Of a DNA stretch of 64,000 nucleotides, positions 17,548 through 25,728 are shown in pieces; positions within the stretch are counted from its first letter, which is position 1, and the number at the start of each line of letters is the position of its first letter. The notes under the pieces were generated by a model that saw only the letters and a list, made by a program, of their open reading frames with translations, was not told the origin of the DNA and did not search any database. The stretch is from Pedobacter caeni (lineage in GTDB: Bacteria; Bacteroidota; Bacteroidia; Sphingobacteriales; Sphingobacteriaceae): contig NZ_FQUQ01000004.1 of the NCBI RefSeq assembly GCF_900129215.1, positions 124,001-188,000 of the forward strand. The letters run 5' to 3'. The translations under genes and the position numbers were made by a program.

Positions 17548-18231
17548 TTACTTTTTCTTAGGGGTAGTCAGGACGAAGTCCTTCAGATAAAAAGGCTCAA
17601 AATAGGCTACATCTTCAAAATTGGCAGCTTCAAAAGCTTCCATGGCCAGGCGGCTCATATTGGAAGCTGAATTAAAATTGGCATCAGAAAAGCTGGCATG
17701 TTCATGGCTCAGCGCTTCGGCGCATTTTGCGGCACCATCTCCAATAAAAGTGATGGAATGATCTTTCAGTAAGTCTCCAAAACTTTGCTCATCTATAATT
17801 TTTGCCTCTACCGGAGAGCAATGTTGTAATTTCGGGTCAAATACAGCCGTAAAAACTTCCATTCTTCTGGCATCAATCATAGAACAGATCAGTCCTTTAT
17901 TTTCCGGATGCTGTGTGGCAAAACCTTCTGCCATCATCTGCAGCGTATCGATGGCAATCAAGGGCTTATCTAAAGCAAAACAAAGCCCTTTGGCAGTAGA
18001 GACACCTATCCTCAAACCCGTATAAGAACCAGGTCCTTTACTTACGGCAATTGCATCCAGCTCTTCATACTTCAGACCAGCCTCATCCATTACAGATTTG
18101 ATGAATAAAGTCAGGCTGCCGGCATGAATATTATTCGCCATTTCTTCTTTCAACGCAATGGTTTTCCCATTGCGGGAGATGGCGGCAGAACAAACTTGTG
18201 TAGCAGTTTCGATTTGAAGTATAGTAGTCAT
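17548..18231 (-). CDS. tsaB: tRNA threonylcarbamoyladenosine biosynthesis protein TsaB
   Basis: This 227-residue ASKHA-fold protein binds TsaD and, with TsaE and TsaC, makes t6A37 in ANN-decoding tRNAs. Conserved TsaB features are the start TTILQIETATQVCSAAI and the signature AVSKGPGSYTGLRIGVSTAKG with LCFAL. A small-protein-like C-terminal half follows, in which the TsaD metal site is not kept. Length matches bacterial TsaB. It lies 23 bp downstream of yidD on the same strand and is the last gene of the rpmH-rnpA-yidD-tsaB group. Confidence 0.96.
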   Translation of the reverse strand: MTTILQIETATQVCSAAISRNGKTIALKEEMANNIHAGSLTLFIKSVMDEAGLKYEELDAIAVSKGPGSYTGLRIGVSTAKGLCFALDKPLIAIDTLQMMAEGFATQHPENKGLICSMIDARRMEVFTAVFDPKLQHCSPVEAKIIDEQSFGDLLKDHSITFIGDGAAKCAEALSHEHASFSDANFNSASNMSRLAMEAFEAANFEDVAYFEPFYLKDFVLTTPKKK

Positions 18232-18254
18232 CAGATAAAATTAAATACTCAGGC

Positions 18255-18488
18255 TTAGGGAACAGGATCGTGTCCATGTTTACCCCAGGGGTGACAACGT
18301 CCAATCCGTTTCAAAGTTAACCATCCTCCTTTAAAAGGCCCGTGTTTTTTTATCGCTTCTATTCCGTACTGGGAACATGTTGGTGTAAAACGGCATTGCG
18401 CCCCTAATAAAGGCGACAACAGCAACTGATAGCCTCTGATGAGGACCAGAAAGAACCAGCCGATGACCTGCTTAACTGCCCTGATCAT
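18255..18488 (-). CDS. yidD: Membrane protein insertion efficiency factor YidD
   Basis: This 77-residue protein has a short N-terminal hydrophobic/amphipathic helix and the invariant family core LSPLLGAQCRFTPTCSQYG (three Cys with Pro) followed by RIGRCHPWG. YidD assists YidC-dependent membrane protein insertion at the inner membrane. The start overlaps the end of rnpA by 17 bp, a common gene order in bacteria (rpmH-rnpA-yidD), though yidC does not follow here. Confidence 0.97.
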   Translation of the reverse strand: MIRAVKQVIGWFFLVLIRGYQLLLSPLLGAQCRFTPTCSQYGIEAIKKHGPFKGGWLTLKRIGRCHPWGKHGHDPVP

Positions 18489-18867
18489 TTTTGATGCTGC
18501 TGATCAGTCTTTTTAAAGCGCCATCCATCTTTTTCTCCATGAAGGAGAATTCATAGATTTTCTTTCCTACAAATTGCAAAGAAAAAATAAGCAACTGTTC
18601 TGATTCCGAAAGTGCCGGATAAAGTTCATTTTGCTTTTGCAGACGATAAGCCTCCCGACTTCTTCTCTTGATCATATTCCTGTCTACCGCTTTTTTGAAG
18701 CGTTTTTTAGAAACATTGATCACTACCTGGGCAGGGAAGTTGTGCGGGACATCTACAAAAAGATAGGAAACGCGGAATGGATATAATAAAAAAGAAGAAC
18801 CGTTTTTAAATAGCAGATCTAATAATTTTCTACTACATAACCGTTCTTCTTTATTAAATGTGTTCAT
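18472..18867 (-). CDS. rnpA: Ribonuclease P protein component
   Basis: This 131-residue basic protein partners the RNase P RNA in tRNA 5'-end maturation. The RNR signature region is KKRFKKAVDRNMIKRRSREAYR, written here in part; the N-terminal ERLCSRKLLDLLFKNGSS is the usual family opening. The frame extends to 18909 but the family-typical start MNTFNKEERL is at 18867, and the longer form would nearly reach rpmH. It lies 63 bp downstream of rpmH and overlaps yidD. Confidence 0.95.
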   Translation of the reverse strand: MNTFNKEERLCSRKLLDLLFKNGSSFLLYPFRVSYLFVDVPHNFPAQVVINVSKKRFKKAVDRNMIKRRSREAYRLQKQNELYPALSESEQLLIFSLQFVGKKIYEFSFMEKKMDGALKRLISSIKNDQGS

Positions 18868-18930
18868 GTTTTTGATCGCAAATTTGCAGATATTGTGATC
18901 TGCTAACACTTATTGTGCTGCAATCAAAAA

Positions 18931-19089
18931 TTATGCTTTGTGACGACGTTCGTCAGAAACTGATAGTTTGCTTCTTCCTTTTGCACGACGAGAAGCTAAT
19001 ACTCTTCTACCGTTTGCTGTAGCCATTCTTTCGCGGAAGCCGTGTTTGTTTCTTCTCTTTCTTTGCGAAGGTTGGAATGTTCTTTTCAT
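18931..19089 (-). CDS. rpmH: 50S ribosomal protein L34
   Basis: The minus strand from ATG 19089 to TAA 18931 encodes a 52-residue, very basic protein. It starts MKRTFQPSQRKRRNKHGFRE and continues RMATANGRRVLASRRAKGR, the unmistakable L34 sequence. A short C-terminal tail (SKLSVSDERRHKA) is slightly longer than in E. coli L34 (46 residues). It is the first gene of the rnpA-yidD-tsaB cluster and has a very good promoter upstream. Confidence 0.98.
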   Translation of the reverse strand: MKRTFQPSQRKRRNKHGFRERMATANGRRVLASRRAKGRSKLSVSDERRHKA

Positions 19090-19130
19090 AACTGTATTAT
19101 ATCTTAGACTATTTTTTTAAATAAGAGGTG

Positions 19131-19162
19131 CAAATATAGCTTGATTTTTATTTAATTGCAAA
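19131..19162 (-). promoter_or_regulatory. Promoter of rpmH
   Basis: On the minus strand a TTTG (19162-19159) is followed after 20 bp by TATATTTG (19138-19131). Both match the Bacteroidota -33/-7 consensus. Transcription would start roughly 35 nt before the rpmH ATG. Confidence 0.78.
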
Positions 19163-19197
19163 TAGAATTCAAGGTTGTTTTCTTTTTTCTTGATTTC

Positions 19198-19935
19198 TTA
19201 CAAGCCAAGCGCTGCTTTAAGCTTGATATAGCCCGTTTTACTGACCGGAAGCCATATGTCAGATTTCAACAATACAATATAACTATCCTTTTCTTTTAGC
19301 TCTATTTTTGTCACCTGGGCCAAATTTATGATATATGAACGATGAATACGAATAAATTGTGAAGATTCTAAAGTCTGCTCAAAGAAACTCATCGTTTTGT
19401 TCTTATGAAAGATCCCCTCAGTAGTGCTCAGTTTCACATAGTCATCATCCGCTTCCAGGTAATGAATGTCTGTCACTGCAATGATCTTAATCACCCCATT
19501 CTTCTTTACCACTACCCTGTTGTTCTGTGCAGGGTTCAATGCTGCCGAGTCCAGTAACTCCTGTGTATTGCCATCCCCGTTATTTAACCTCGCCGGTAAT
19601 TTCTGTATCGCCTGGTCAAACCTGCTTTTTTCTATTGGCTTCAGCAGGTAGTCCACCGCGTTTACTTCAAAAGCTTTAATCGCATATTCATCAAAAGCAG
19701 TAGTGAAGATCACTGCAGGATGTTTTTCCACCAGCTCCAGCATCTCAAAACCATTGATCTTTGGCATTTGAATGTCCAGAAATATAAAATCAGGCTGATG
19801 CTGTGTAATTGCCTTAATACCTTCAAAGCCATCACTACACTCCGCAACCACCTCAATATCCGGAAAGCTGCTTAAATAATGTTTTACTACGTCTCTGGCC
19901 AGGGATTCATCATCTATTAGTATCGTTCTCATCAT
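19198..19935 (-). CDS. LytTR-family response regulator
   Basis: This 245-residue protein has an N-terminal receiver with acidic pocket DD8-9, phospho-acceptor Asp54 in FIFLDIQMPK, and Lys in LLKPIEKSRF. A C-terminal LytTR DNA-binding domain (about residues 140-243) includes FIRIHRSYIINLAQVTKIE. It would be phosphorylated by the sensor kinase encoded just upstream: the kinase stop overlaps this start (ATGA). The first of two adjacent ATGs is used; the second, one codon later, is equally possible. It is last in a four-gene operon. Confidence 0.95.
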   Translation of the reverse strand: MMRTILIDDESLARDVVKHYLSSFPDIEVVAECSDGFEGIKAITQHQPDFIFLDIQMPKINGFEMLELVEKHPAVIFTTAFDEYAIKAFEVNAVDYLLKPIEKSRFDQAIQKLPARLNNGDGNTQELLDSAALNPAQNNRVVVKKNGVIKIIAVTDIHYLEADDDYVKLSTTEGIFHKNKTMSFFEQTLESSQFIRIHRSYIINLAQVTKIELKEKDSYIVLLKSDIWLPVSKTGYIKLKAALGL

Positions 19936-20975
19936 TGTTTCTGAGGTATTTTAAGCGTGGTGATATACATGTTTTCTTCTGTGGCCCTCGTTTGCAGTAA
20001 TTTCTCATCCCCAAACAATAAATAAAGCCGTCTTTTAATTGCAGTCAGTCCAAATCCTGTTCCTCCGGTGGCTTTCATTTCCGGATCGAAAGGGTTTTGA
20101 ACGGTCACTTCCAGCATTTTATTCTCCACCGTGACCAGGATAGAGATCGTAATTGCAGCCGCTGTATTGTATAAACCAAATTTAATCGCATTCTCTACAA
20201 TAGGCTGTAACAAGGTGCCGGGCAAGCATAAATTTAGGGTTTCTTCCTCAACTTTCACATCAATATTTAAACGATGACTAAAGCGTACTTTTTCAATATC
20301 CAGGTACAACTGAATGTATTCCATCTCCTCCCCTACATTCACCCAAACCTCATCATCTCTTTTTAAGGTTCCCCTCAGAAAAGAAGCCAGTTTCATAATC
20401 ATGGTCCCTGCTTCTTTGGGGTTCATGATCGTCAATGCATATACTGAATTCAGACTGTTAAAAAGAAAATGAGGCTGAAGCTGATGCCTTAATTTATTCA
20501 ACTCCGCTTCTTTAGATAAGTTTTGTGCCGTCAGTAAACGCTCCTGTGTGGCTGATTGCTCCTCCAGTCTGTACCATAAAATATTAGCCAGGGAACACCA
20601 GGCCAGGAAGATAAACACAATAATAAACCTCATAATGAGCGACAATTGCAGGAAGCTCTTATAAGTAGGTTCATCATCAAAAAGATAACTCAGTGAAACA
20701 TTACTGATAAACGTAATCAGTCCTGCCAGCATTAAGGTAAGTACCAGTATAAAAAGAATCGTTTCGTTTTTTGGTTGATAATAGCCCAGCATATTGCTCA
20801 GAATCATACAAGCCATGGCCAGCAATCCATTTGTAATCAGACTGTCTGCAACAGAGATAAACAAATTGAAATTCAACGTATAATAATAAAGCAGGATAAA
20901 CACGGAAACCCAGGCCAGAAAAATGACCAGGGCAAATCGTTGAATGTTCTTGTTGGCTAGAGGTCTACCGGTCAA
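19932..20975 (-). CDS. LytS/YehU-type sensor histidine kinase
   Basis: This 347-residue inner-membrane kinase starts with about four hydrophobic helices (residues 10-135). A His_kinase domain follows with LRHQLQPHFLFNSLNS (phospho-acceptor His near residue 167). The C-terminal HATPase contains the N-box PIVENAIKFGLYN and a G-box GGTGFGLTAIKRRL. There is no large extracellular sensor, so the stimulus may be sensed in the membrane or through the adjacent LiaF-like protein. It overlaps the LytTR regulator gene by 4 bp. Confidence 0.94.
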   Translation of the reverse strand: MTGRPLANKNIQRFALVIFLAWVSVFILLYYYTLNFNLFISVADSLITNGLLAMACMILSNMLGYYQPKNETILFILVLTLMLAGLITFISNVSLSYLFDDEPTYKSFLQLSLIMRFIIVFIFLAWCSLANILWYRLEEQSATQERLLTAQNLSKEAELNKLRHQLQPHFLFNSLNSVYALTIMNPKEAGTMIMKLASFLRGTLKRDDEVWVNVGEEMEYIQLYLDIEKVRFSHRLNIDVKVEEETLNLCLPGTLLQPIVENAIKFGLYNTAAAITISILVTVENKMLEVTVQNPFDPEMKATGGTGFGLTAIKRRLYLLFGDEKLLQTRATEENMYITTLKIPQKQ

Positions 20976-20982
20976 AATTTAT

Positions 20983-21336
20983 TTAATTAGGATTTTCTAT
21001 GAATATACTTTGATGCAGAAATGCCTCCCGACGTTTCAATTCTTCTAAAAAAAATGCCATATCTTTTGGTTCATGTAATACAGAGGCGATTTCAGACCCA
21101 TCGCCCGGAGGTTCAATTTCATAAAGATCAGCAATACAGATAAACTCCCATTTCACCAGTTCACCGTTACAGTTACGGAATGGACGATGAAAGTGTTCTG
21201 ACTGTCCTTCTCCTTTAGTTAAGGCATCCTGAGCATCTTTTGCCTGGATTAAACGCAGTTGTTCATCAAACTGAGAGGCATAATTCCCATCTCCACTGAT
21301 GATTTGAAAAATATATCTTAGTGCAAACCATTTCAT
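20983..21336 (-). CDS. Small protein, possibly DUF4288
   Basis: This 117-residue soluble protein starts MKWFALRYIFQI and has a beta-strand pattern followed by KWEFICIADLYEIEPPGDG. This recalls DUF4288 proteins, which open with WFA and end with a strand carrying the E-P-P-like turn. No catalytic motif is visible. It sits 7 bp upstream of the LytS-type kinase and 11 bp downstream of the LiaF-like gene, so it belongs to the same transcript. The family assignment is tentative. Confidence 0.6.
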   Translation of the reverse strand: MKWFALRYIFQIISGDGNYASQFDEQLRLIQAKDAQDALTKGEGQSEHFHRPFRNCNGELVKWEFICIADLYEIEPPGDGSEIASVLHEPKDMAFFLEELKRREAFLHQSIFIENPN

Positions 21337-21347
21337 CGGTATTCATT

Positions 21348-22199
21348 TTAAAAGTTTCTGATCTCTATCCCTCCGAACAAAGCCAATCCCGTGATCTTAA
21401 CAATTTTCCCCTCATTGCCTGCAATAATAACAGGCCCTCTCTTGTCATCGCTACCTCCAAAAATGGCGGTCACCTCCGACTTTACAATCCAGCTTGGAGG
21501 AAGAATAATTTTAACCCCACCAAAAACGGCAATGATCTCCAGTACAATCGTTCCCTCAAAATCAGCCTGACTAAGGTTTATATTACACCCGCCAAAAACC
21601 GCCACGACCTCTCCACCTTTAAAATTCTTGGAATAAACCATCTGATCTGTTCCGCCAAAAACGCTAACCGCTTCAATGACATCGTTTTCATCTACCCATT
21701 CCCCCTTTTTTTTCTTTTCTTTTGAAGCTGCTCCAGTTCCATCATCTCCCACTCCTGAGCCGTAATCCGCACCTCCGGAGCCATCACCCATATCTCCTGA
21801 ACCATCCCCCATACCTCCAAAACCAAAGTCGGTATTAAAGTTAGCGTGTTTTTTCTTCCATTTCTCAGCGTTAAACCCTTTGCCTTTAGGTTTCAGAATC
21901 AGATAGATCCCTCCAATAATAAAAGCACAGGCAAAATAATATTTAGACATATTAAAATCTGCAATATCTTCCAGCGTGAAGTAACCACCTACCAGTACCA
22001 TTACCCACCAGCCGCCACCATCAAAGTTCCGCTTATACCCAATCAGTAATCCGATGATCACCAATAACGTGTGCCAGCTCAGGACCCAGTGAGGAATGCG
22101 GATTCCCATATTCCCAAGGAAGAACACCAAACCAATCACGAGCAGAATCAATCCACTCCAGACCCTGTTATTCTTTGAACAATCTTTCCACTTTTCCAT
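21348..22199 (-). CDS. LiaF-like membrane protein with cell-wall-stress-type C-terminal domain
   Basis: This 283-residue protein begins with about four membrane segments (residues 12-110) of DUF5668/LiaF_TM type. A low-complexity Gly/Asp/Ser linker (about residues 125-165) follows, and then a beta-helix-like C-terminal domain. That domain repeats the motif VFGG five times (VSVFGGTDQ, VAVFGGCN, IAVFGGVK, TAIFGGSDD, LALFGGIE). In Firmicutes LiaF inhibits the LiaSR kinase pair; here a LytS/LytTR pair lies downstream in the same operon, so a sensor or inhibitor role is a reasonable inference. Confidence 0.85.
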   Translation of the reverse strand: MEKWKDCSKNNRVWSGLILLVIGLVFFLGNMGIRIPHWVLSWHTLLVIIGLLIGYKRNFDGGGWWVMVLVGGYFTLEDIADFNMSKYYFACAFIIGGIYLILKPKGKGFNAEKWKKKHANFNTDFGFGGMGDGSGDMGDGSGGADYGSGVGDDGTGAASKEKKKKGEWVDENDVIEAVSVFGGTDQMVYSKNFKGGEVVAVFGGCNINLSQADFEGTIVLEIIAVFGGVKIILPPSWIVKSEVTAIFGGSDDKRGPVIIAGNEGKIVKITGLALFGGIEIRNF

Positions 22200-22482
22200 T
22201 ATTCCTTATTTTCAGTATACATTGTTTTTTTTAGCAATGATCCGATCAACATCGTTTCATCAATATTACCCATCTGTTCTTTCTTATCAAAAGTATCTGC
22301 CGATCTTTCTATCGTCAAACACATATAGGCTTTATATCATCAAATGTATATAGGTTCCCTGCATTTACAAAGGCCGCACACACAGGAAGGAGTGAATAGT
22401 CGGTAAACTCCTATTTTTTATCGGTAAAAATTATCCGTTAATTTGAATCCATAACTTTTATTTGCAAAAAGCTCCCTTTATC

Positions 22483-23352
22483 ATGAAGAAATTACTGATC
22501 GCCTTTCTCCTGTGGCTCCCCACAGCTACATTTGGACAATCTCCTGAACAACACTATAAAATATATGATGTAAAAAATCAAAAGAGCATCAGTCTGGATG
22601 AATTGATCAGCCAGACTAAAAATATCGATGTGCTCTTTTTTGGAGAAGAACATAACGATTCCATTGGCCATATCCTGGAATTTGAACTGTTCCAAAAACT
22701 CAGTCAGGCTTACCCTAAAACGGCCTTAACCCTGGAAATGTTTCATACAGATACCCAGCCCGTGCTGAATGAATACCTGGCTGGTGTCATTTCAGAAAAG
22801 AACTTTATTAAGGAAGCAAGGGCATGGAACAATTATAAAGACTACCGTCCGATGATTGAACTGGCAAAGAGTAGCCACCTGAATGTAATTGCCGGAAATG
22901 CAGCCGCAAGATATAGCAATGCCGTCAGCAAATCAGGCCTGGATGCGTTAAAAAACTTCCCCGAAAGCTCTCTTGCCTATCTGCCTCCCCTGCCTGTAGA
23001 TACTGCTACCGGAAGGTATTATGATAAATTTATTGAAACCCTTGGCGGACATAGTATGGGGGCAATGAAAATCTACCAGACACAGAACCTCTGGGACGCC
23101 ACCATGTCCTGGTCAATCGCCAGATATTACAAAGCCAATAAAGGCGCAAAGATTTTCCAGGTCAACGGACGTTTTCATAGCGATGAAAAACTGGGCACAT
23201 TGGCAAAGCTGAAGAAATTAGTGCCTAAGCTTCAGGTATCCAATATTTCCTGCTTTTCGGGAGATGATTTTGCCAGCCCGGACTGGAACAAACACCAGCA
23301 CCTTGGTGACTACATCATTCTTACCGACCCCTCTGTAAAAAGAACCTTTTAA
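22483..23352 (+). CDS. ChaN/DUF399-family secreted protein (haem-binding-type fold)
   Basis: This 289-residue protein has a signal peptide (MKKLLIAFLLWLPTATFGQ) and the ChaN-like core. FFGEEHNDSIGHILEFEL lies near the start of the domain, LTLEMFHTDTQPVLNEYL follows, and FQVNGRFHSDEKLGT is near the end. These Glu/His segments define the EreA/ChaN-like superfamily; ChaN of Campylobacter binds haem. I start it at ATG 22483 because an alternative TTG at 22462 only adds residues before the signal peptide. It is monocistronic. Substrate or ligand is unknown. Confidence 0.86.
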   Translation: MKKLLIAFLLWLPTATFGQSPEQHYKIYDVKNQKSISLDELISQTKNIDVLFFGEEHNDSIGHILEFELFQKLSQAYPKTALTLEMFHTDTQPVLNEYLAGVISEKNFIKEARAWNNYKDYRPMIELAKSSHLNVIAGNAAARYSNAVSKSGLDALKNFPESSLAYLPPLPVDTATGRYYDKFIETLGGHSMGAMKIYQTQNLWDATMSWSIARYYKANKGAKIFQVNGRFHSDEKLGTLAKLKKLVPKLQVSNISCFSGDDFASPDWNKHQHLGDYIILTDPSVKRTF

Positions 23353-23369
23353 AAAACCTCAGGACATAA

Positions 23370-23411
23370 AAAAAGGCTTTAAGAAAATGATCATTTTCTT
23401 AAAGCCTTTTT
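23370..23411. terminator. Bidirectional terminator between the ChaN-like gene and mscL
   Basis: A 42-bp perfect palindrome whose arms start with AAAAAGGCTTTAAG and end in T5, with no spacer at the centre. It lies between two convergent genes. Confidence 0.92.
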
Positions 23412-23423
23412 AGTTTTTCAGAC

Positions 23424-23867
23424 TTATTTACTTTTCAGCAAATCGCGTATTTCGGTAAGTAACACCTGATCTTGTGTAGGTGCAACCACGGCAGGAGCTG
23501 CTTCTTCTTGTTTTCTTTTCATTTTGTTGATCGCTTTCACCATCAGGAAGATGATAAAGGCTAAAATGAAGAAATTGATCACCTCTGTTACAAAGTTACC
23601 CCAGGCGAATACCGGACCAATTTTCCTTGCTTCTTCAAGAGAGGCTGCAGGATTTGTTTCCACGAATTGCCTTACTTTTTCGCTTAGTGGCAGATAGAAG
23701 TTGATAAAACCTTTATCGCCAATCAATAAGCTTACAGGAGGCATGATCAAATCATTCACTAAAGAGGTCACAATCTTCCCGAATGCACCTCCGATGATCA
23801 CACCGACAGCAAGGTCAATCACGTTGCCCTTGACTGCAAATTCTTTAAATTCTTTTACAAAACTCAT
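23424..23867 (-). CDS. mscL: Large-conductance mechanosensitive channel
   Basis: This 147-residue inner-membrane channel opens under membrane tension to release solutes on hypo-osmotic shock. The N-terminal amphipathic helix and TM1 are seen in FKEFAVKGNVIDLAVGVIIG with GAFGKIV. TM2 is VTEVINFFILAFIIFLMV, and a charged C-terminal helix (KAINKMKRKQEE) follows. Length is near the usual 130-150. The gene is monocistronic on the minus strand, ending against a shared bidirectional terminator. Confidence 0.97.
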   Translation of the reverse strand: MSFVKEFKEFAVKGNVIDLAVGVIIGGAFGKIVTSLVNDLIMPPVSLLIGDKGFINFYLPLSEKVRQFVETNPAASLEEARKIGPVFAWGNFVTEVINFFILAFIIFLMVKAINKMKRKQEEAAPAVVAPTQDQVLLTEIRDLLKSK

Positions 23868-24215
23868 AAGTAGTATTAGTTTTAGTTTTTAAACATCGTA
23901 ATAAAAGTATAAACTTTATTTTTAAAACAAGGCAATAATCCGCGCTATTGGCTGTTTTTTTTAGTGAGGCTAAACACCATGATCCAAAACTCTCCTTCAG
24001 AAATTCAAAAAAAGAACATGAAAAGAAAATATTCTGATATTTTTCAGAAAATCAATCTATAGAAAAAAACAGGTATATTGCCTGCTCATCCCAAGCTCTT
24101 AAAACGATACCTGCCAAACAGATACAAATTAAACAAACAGATTTCTTACCTCATTCAGCTTTAGCGAATACACAATAATACTTTGTCGGGATAGTTTATA
24201 TCTAAACCAAATTCG
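23868..24215. other. Intergenic gap upstream of rpoN and mscL
   Basis: This AT-rich divergent intergenic stretch holds no gene I can support. It contains only a 27-codon open frame (23979-24062) without conservation cues. The promoters of mscL and rpoN must lie here; only an rpoN -7 box (24216-24223) is recognisable. Confidence 0.5.
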
Positions 24216-24223
24216 TATTTTTG
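24216..24223 (+). promoter_or_regulatory. Candidate rpoN promoter -7 box
   Basis: TATTTTTG fits TAnnTTTG and lies 32 bp before the rpoN ATG. No TTG is found at the right distance upstream. Confidence 0.5.
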
Positions 24224-24255
24224 AAGCGGGTACATAAATACCGATTTTATAAAAC

Positions 24256-25725
24256 ATGCTTAAACAACATCTACAACAAAAATTACTTCAGAAGCTATCT
24301 CCACAGCAAATTCAATTTATAAAATTGCTGCAAGTACCTACAGTTGCATTAGATACCCGTATAAAAGAAGAATTAGAAGAAAACCCAGCCCTTGAAGATC
24401 CCAGCTTAATGATCGCTGAAGAGCCAAAAGGAGAATATGATGATCTGAATGACACTCCTGATGATTTCGATCCCGGTGCCAAGGAAGAAAACACAGATGA
24501 GTTTAATGTAGATGACTATTTACAGGATGATAACGTAAATGATTACAGCACCTCATATAACAATGACGATGATGAGGAAAAAAAAGAAACTCCAATTGCA
24601 ATTGAGAGCACCTTTTTTGAAAGTTTACAGGAACAGCTGGATTTAGTCCCATTATCTGATCAGGATTTCATCATTGGTAAACAGATCATCGGAAGTTTAG
24701 ATGATGATGGCTACCTGCGCAGACCAATCACCTCCATGATAGATGACCTTGCATTTTCGCAAAATGCAATGGTAGAAGAAGAAGATGTACTGGAAATGCT
24801 CAAAGTGATCCAAAGCTTTGACCCTCCGGGAATCGCAGCAAGAGATCTTCAGGAATGCCTCACTCTTCAGCTAAGAAGAAAAGATCCGGCAAACCCCATC
24901 ATTCAGAAAGCCATTATCATCGTTGAAAATCACCTCGATGAATTTACCAGGAAACATTATGATAAACTGGAAAAATCTCTGGGACTGAACAGTGATGACC
25001 TCAAGGAAATCATTGCAGAAATACTACGTTTAAATCCAAAACCAGGAGATTCCAATCAGGTAACGACCAAACAGCTGCAGGTGATCCCGGATTTCCATGT
25101 TTCCAATAATGACGGGACCTTAATCCTGACTTTAAACTCAAAGAATGCACCGGAATTAAGGGTTAGCCGCTCTTATATTGACATGTTTGATCATTACGAT
25201 AAAGCAGCTCAAAAAGATAAAAAACTAAAAGAAGCCGTACAGTTTGTAAAGCAAAAGCTGGATTCTGCAAAATGGTTTATTGATGCCATTAAACAAAGAC
25301 AGCAAACTTTATTAAAGACCATGAACGCCATCATGCAGTATCAATATGAATACCTGCTGACCGGCGATGAGCGTAAAATGCGCCCCATGATCTTAAAAGA
25401 TATTGCCGATAAAATTGACATGGATATTTCTACGGTCTCCAGGGTAGCCAATTCCAAATATGTACAAACGGAATTTGGAACTTTCCTGCTCAAATCTTTC
25501 TTCTCTGAAGCCATACAAACCGAAAGCGGTGAAGAGGTATCGAATAAAGAAGTGAAGAAAATTCTGGAGGATTGCATCGGAAATGAAGACAAACGTAAGC
25601 CACTCGCAGATGAGAAACTGACAGAGATCCTTAAAGAACAAGGTTATAATATTGCCAGAAGAACAGTTGCTAAATACAGGGAACAGATGAACATTCCCGT
25701 GGCACGTTTAAGAAAAGAGCTGTAA
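24256..25725 (+). CDS. rpoN: RNA polymerase sigma-54 factor
   Basis: This 489-residue sigma-54 directs polymerase to -24/-12 promoters that need AAA+ activators. Region I is the glutamine-rich start LQQKLLQKLSPQQIQFIKLL with ELEENPALE. An acidic region II (about residues 55-110) is followed by the core-binding domain with DDDGYLRR and FDPPGIAARDLQECL. The helix-turn-helix follows, and the RpoN box IARRTVAKYREQMNIP lies near the C-terminus. The gene ends 3 bp from the stop of the convergent PorP/SprF-like gene, with no terminator between. Confidence 0.98.
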   Translation: MLKQHLQQKLLQKLSPQQIQFIKLLQVPTVALDTRIKEELEENPALEDPSLMIAEEPKGEYDDLNDTPDDFDPGAKEENTDEFNVDDYLQDDNVNDYSTSYNNDDDEEKKETPIAIESTFFESLQEQLDLVPLSDQDFIIGKQIIGSLDDDGYLRRPITSMIDDLAFSQNAMVEEEDVLEMLKVIQSFDPPGIAARDLQECLTLQLRRKDPANPIIQKAIIIVENHLDEFTRKHYDKLEKSLGLNSDDLKEIIAEILRLNPKPGDSNQVTTKQLQVIPDFHVSNNDGTLILTLNSKNAPELRVSRSYIDMFDHYDKAAQKDKKLKEAVQFVKQKLDSAKWFIDAIKQRQQTLLKTMNAIMQYQYEYLLTGDERKMRPMILKDIADKIDMDISTVSRVANSKYVQTEFGTFLLKSFFSEAIQTESGEEVSNKEVKKILEDCIGNEDKRKPLADEKLTEILKEQGYNIARRTVAKYREQMNIPVARLRKEL

Positions 25726-25728
25726 AGA

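Noticed and set aside
23979..24062. 27-codon open frame upstream of rpoN
   Set aside because: No recognisable family, no start-site signal and no partner gene; a chance frame in AT-rich DNA is the simpler explanation.
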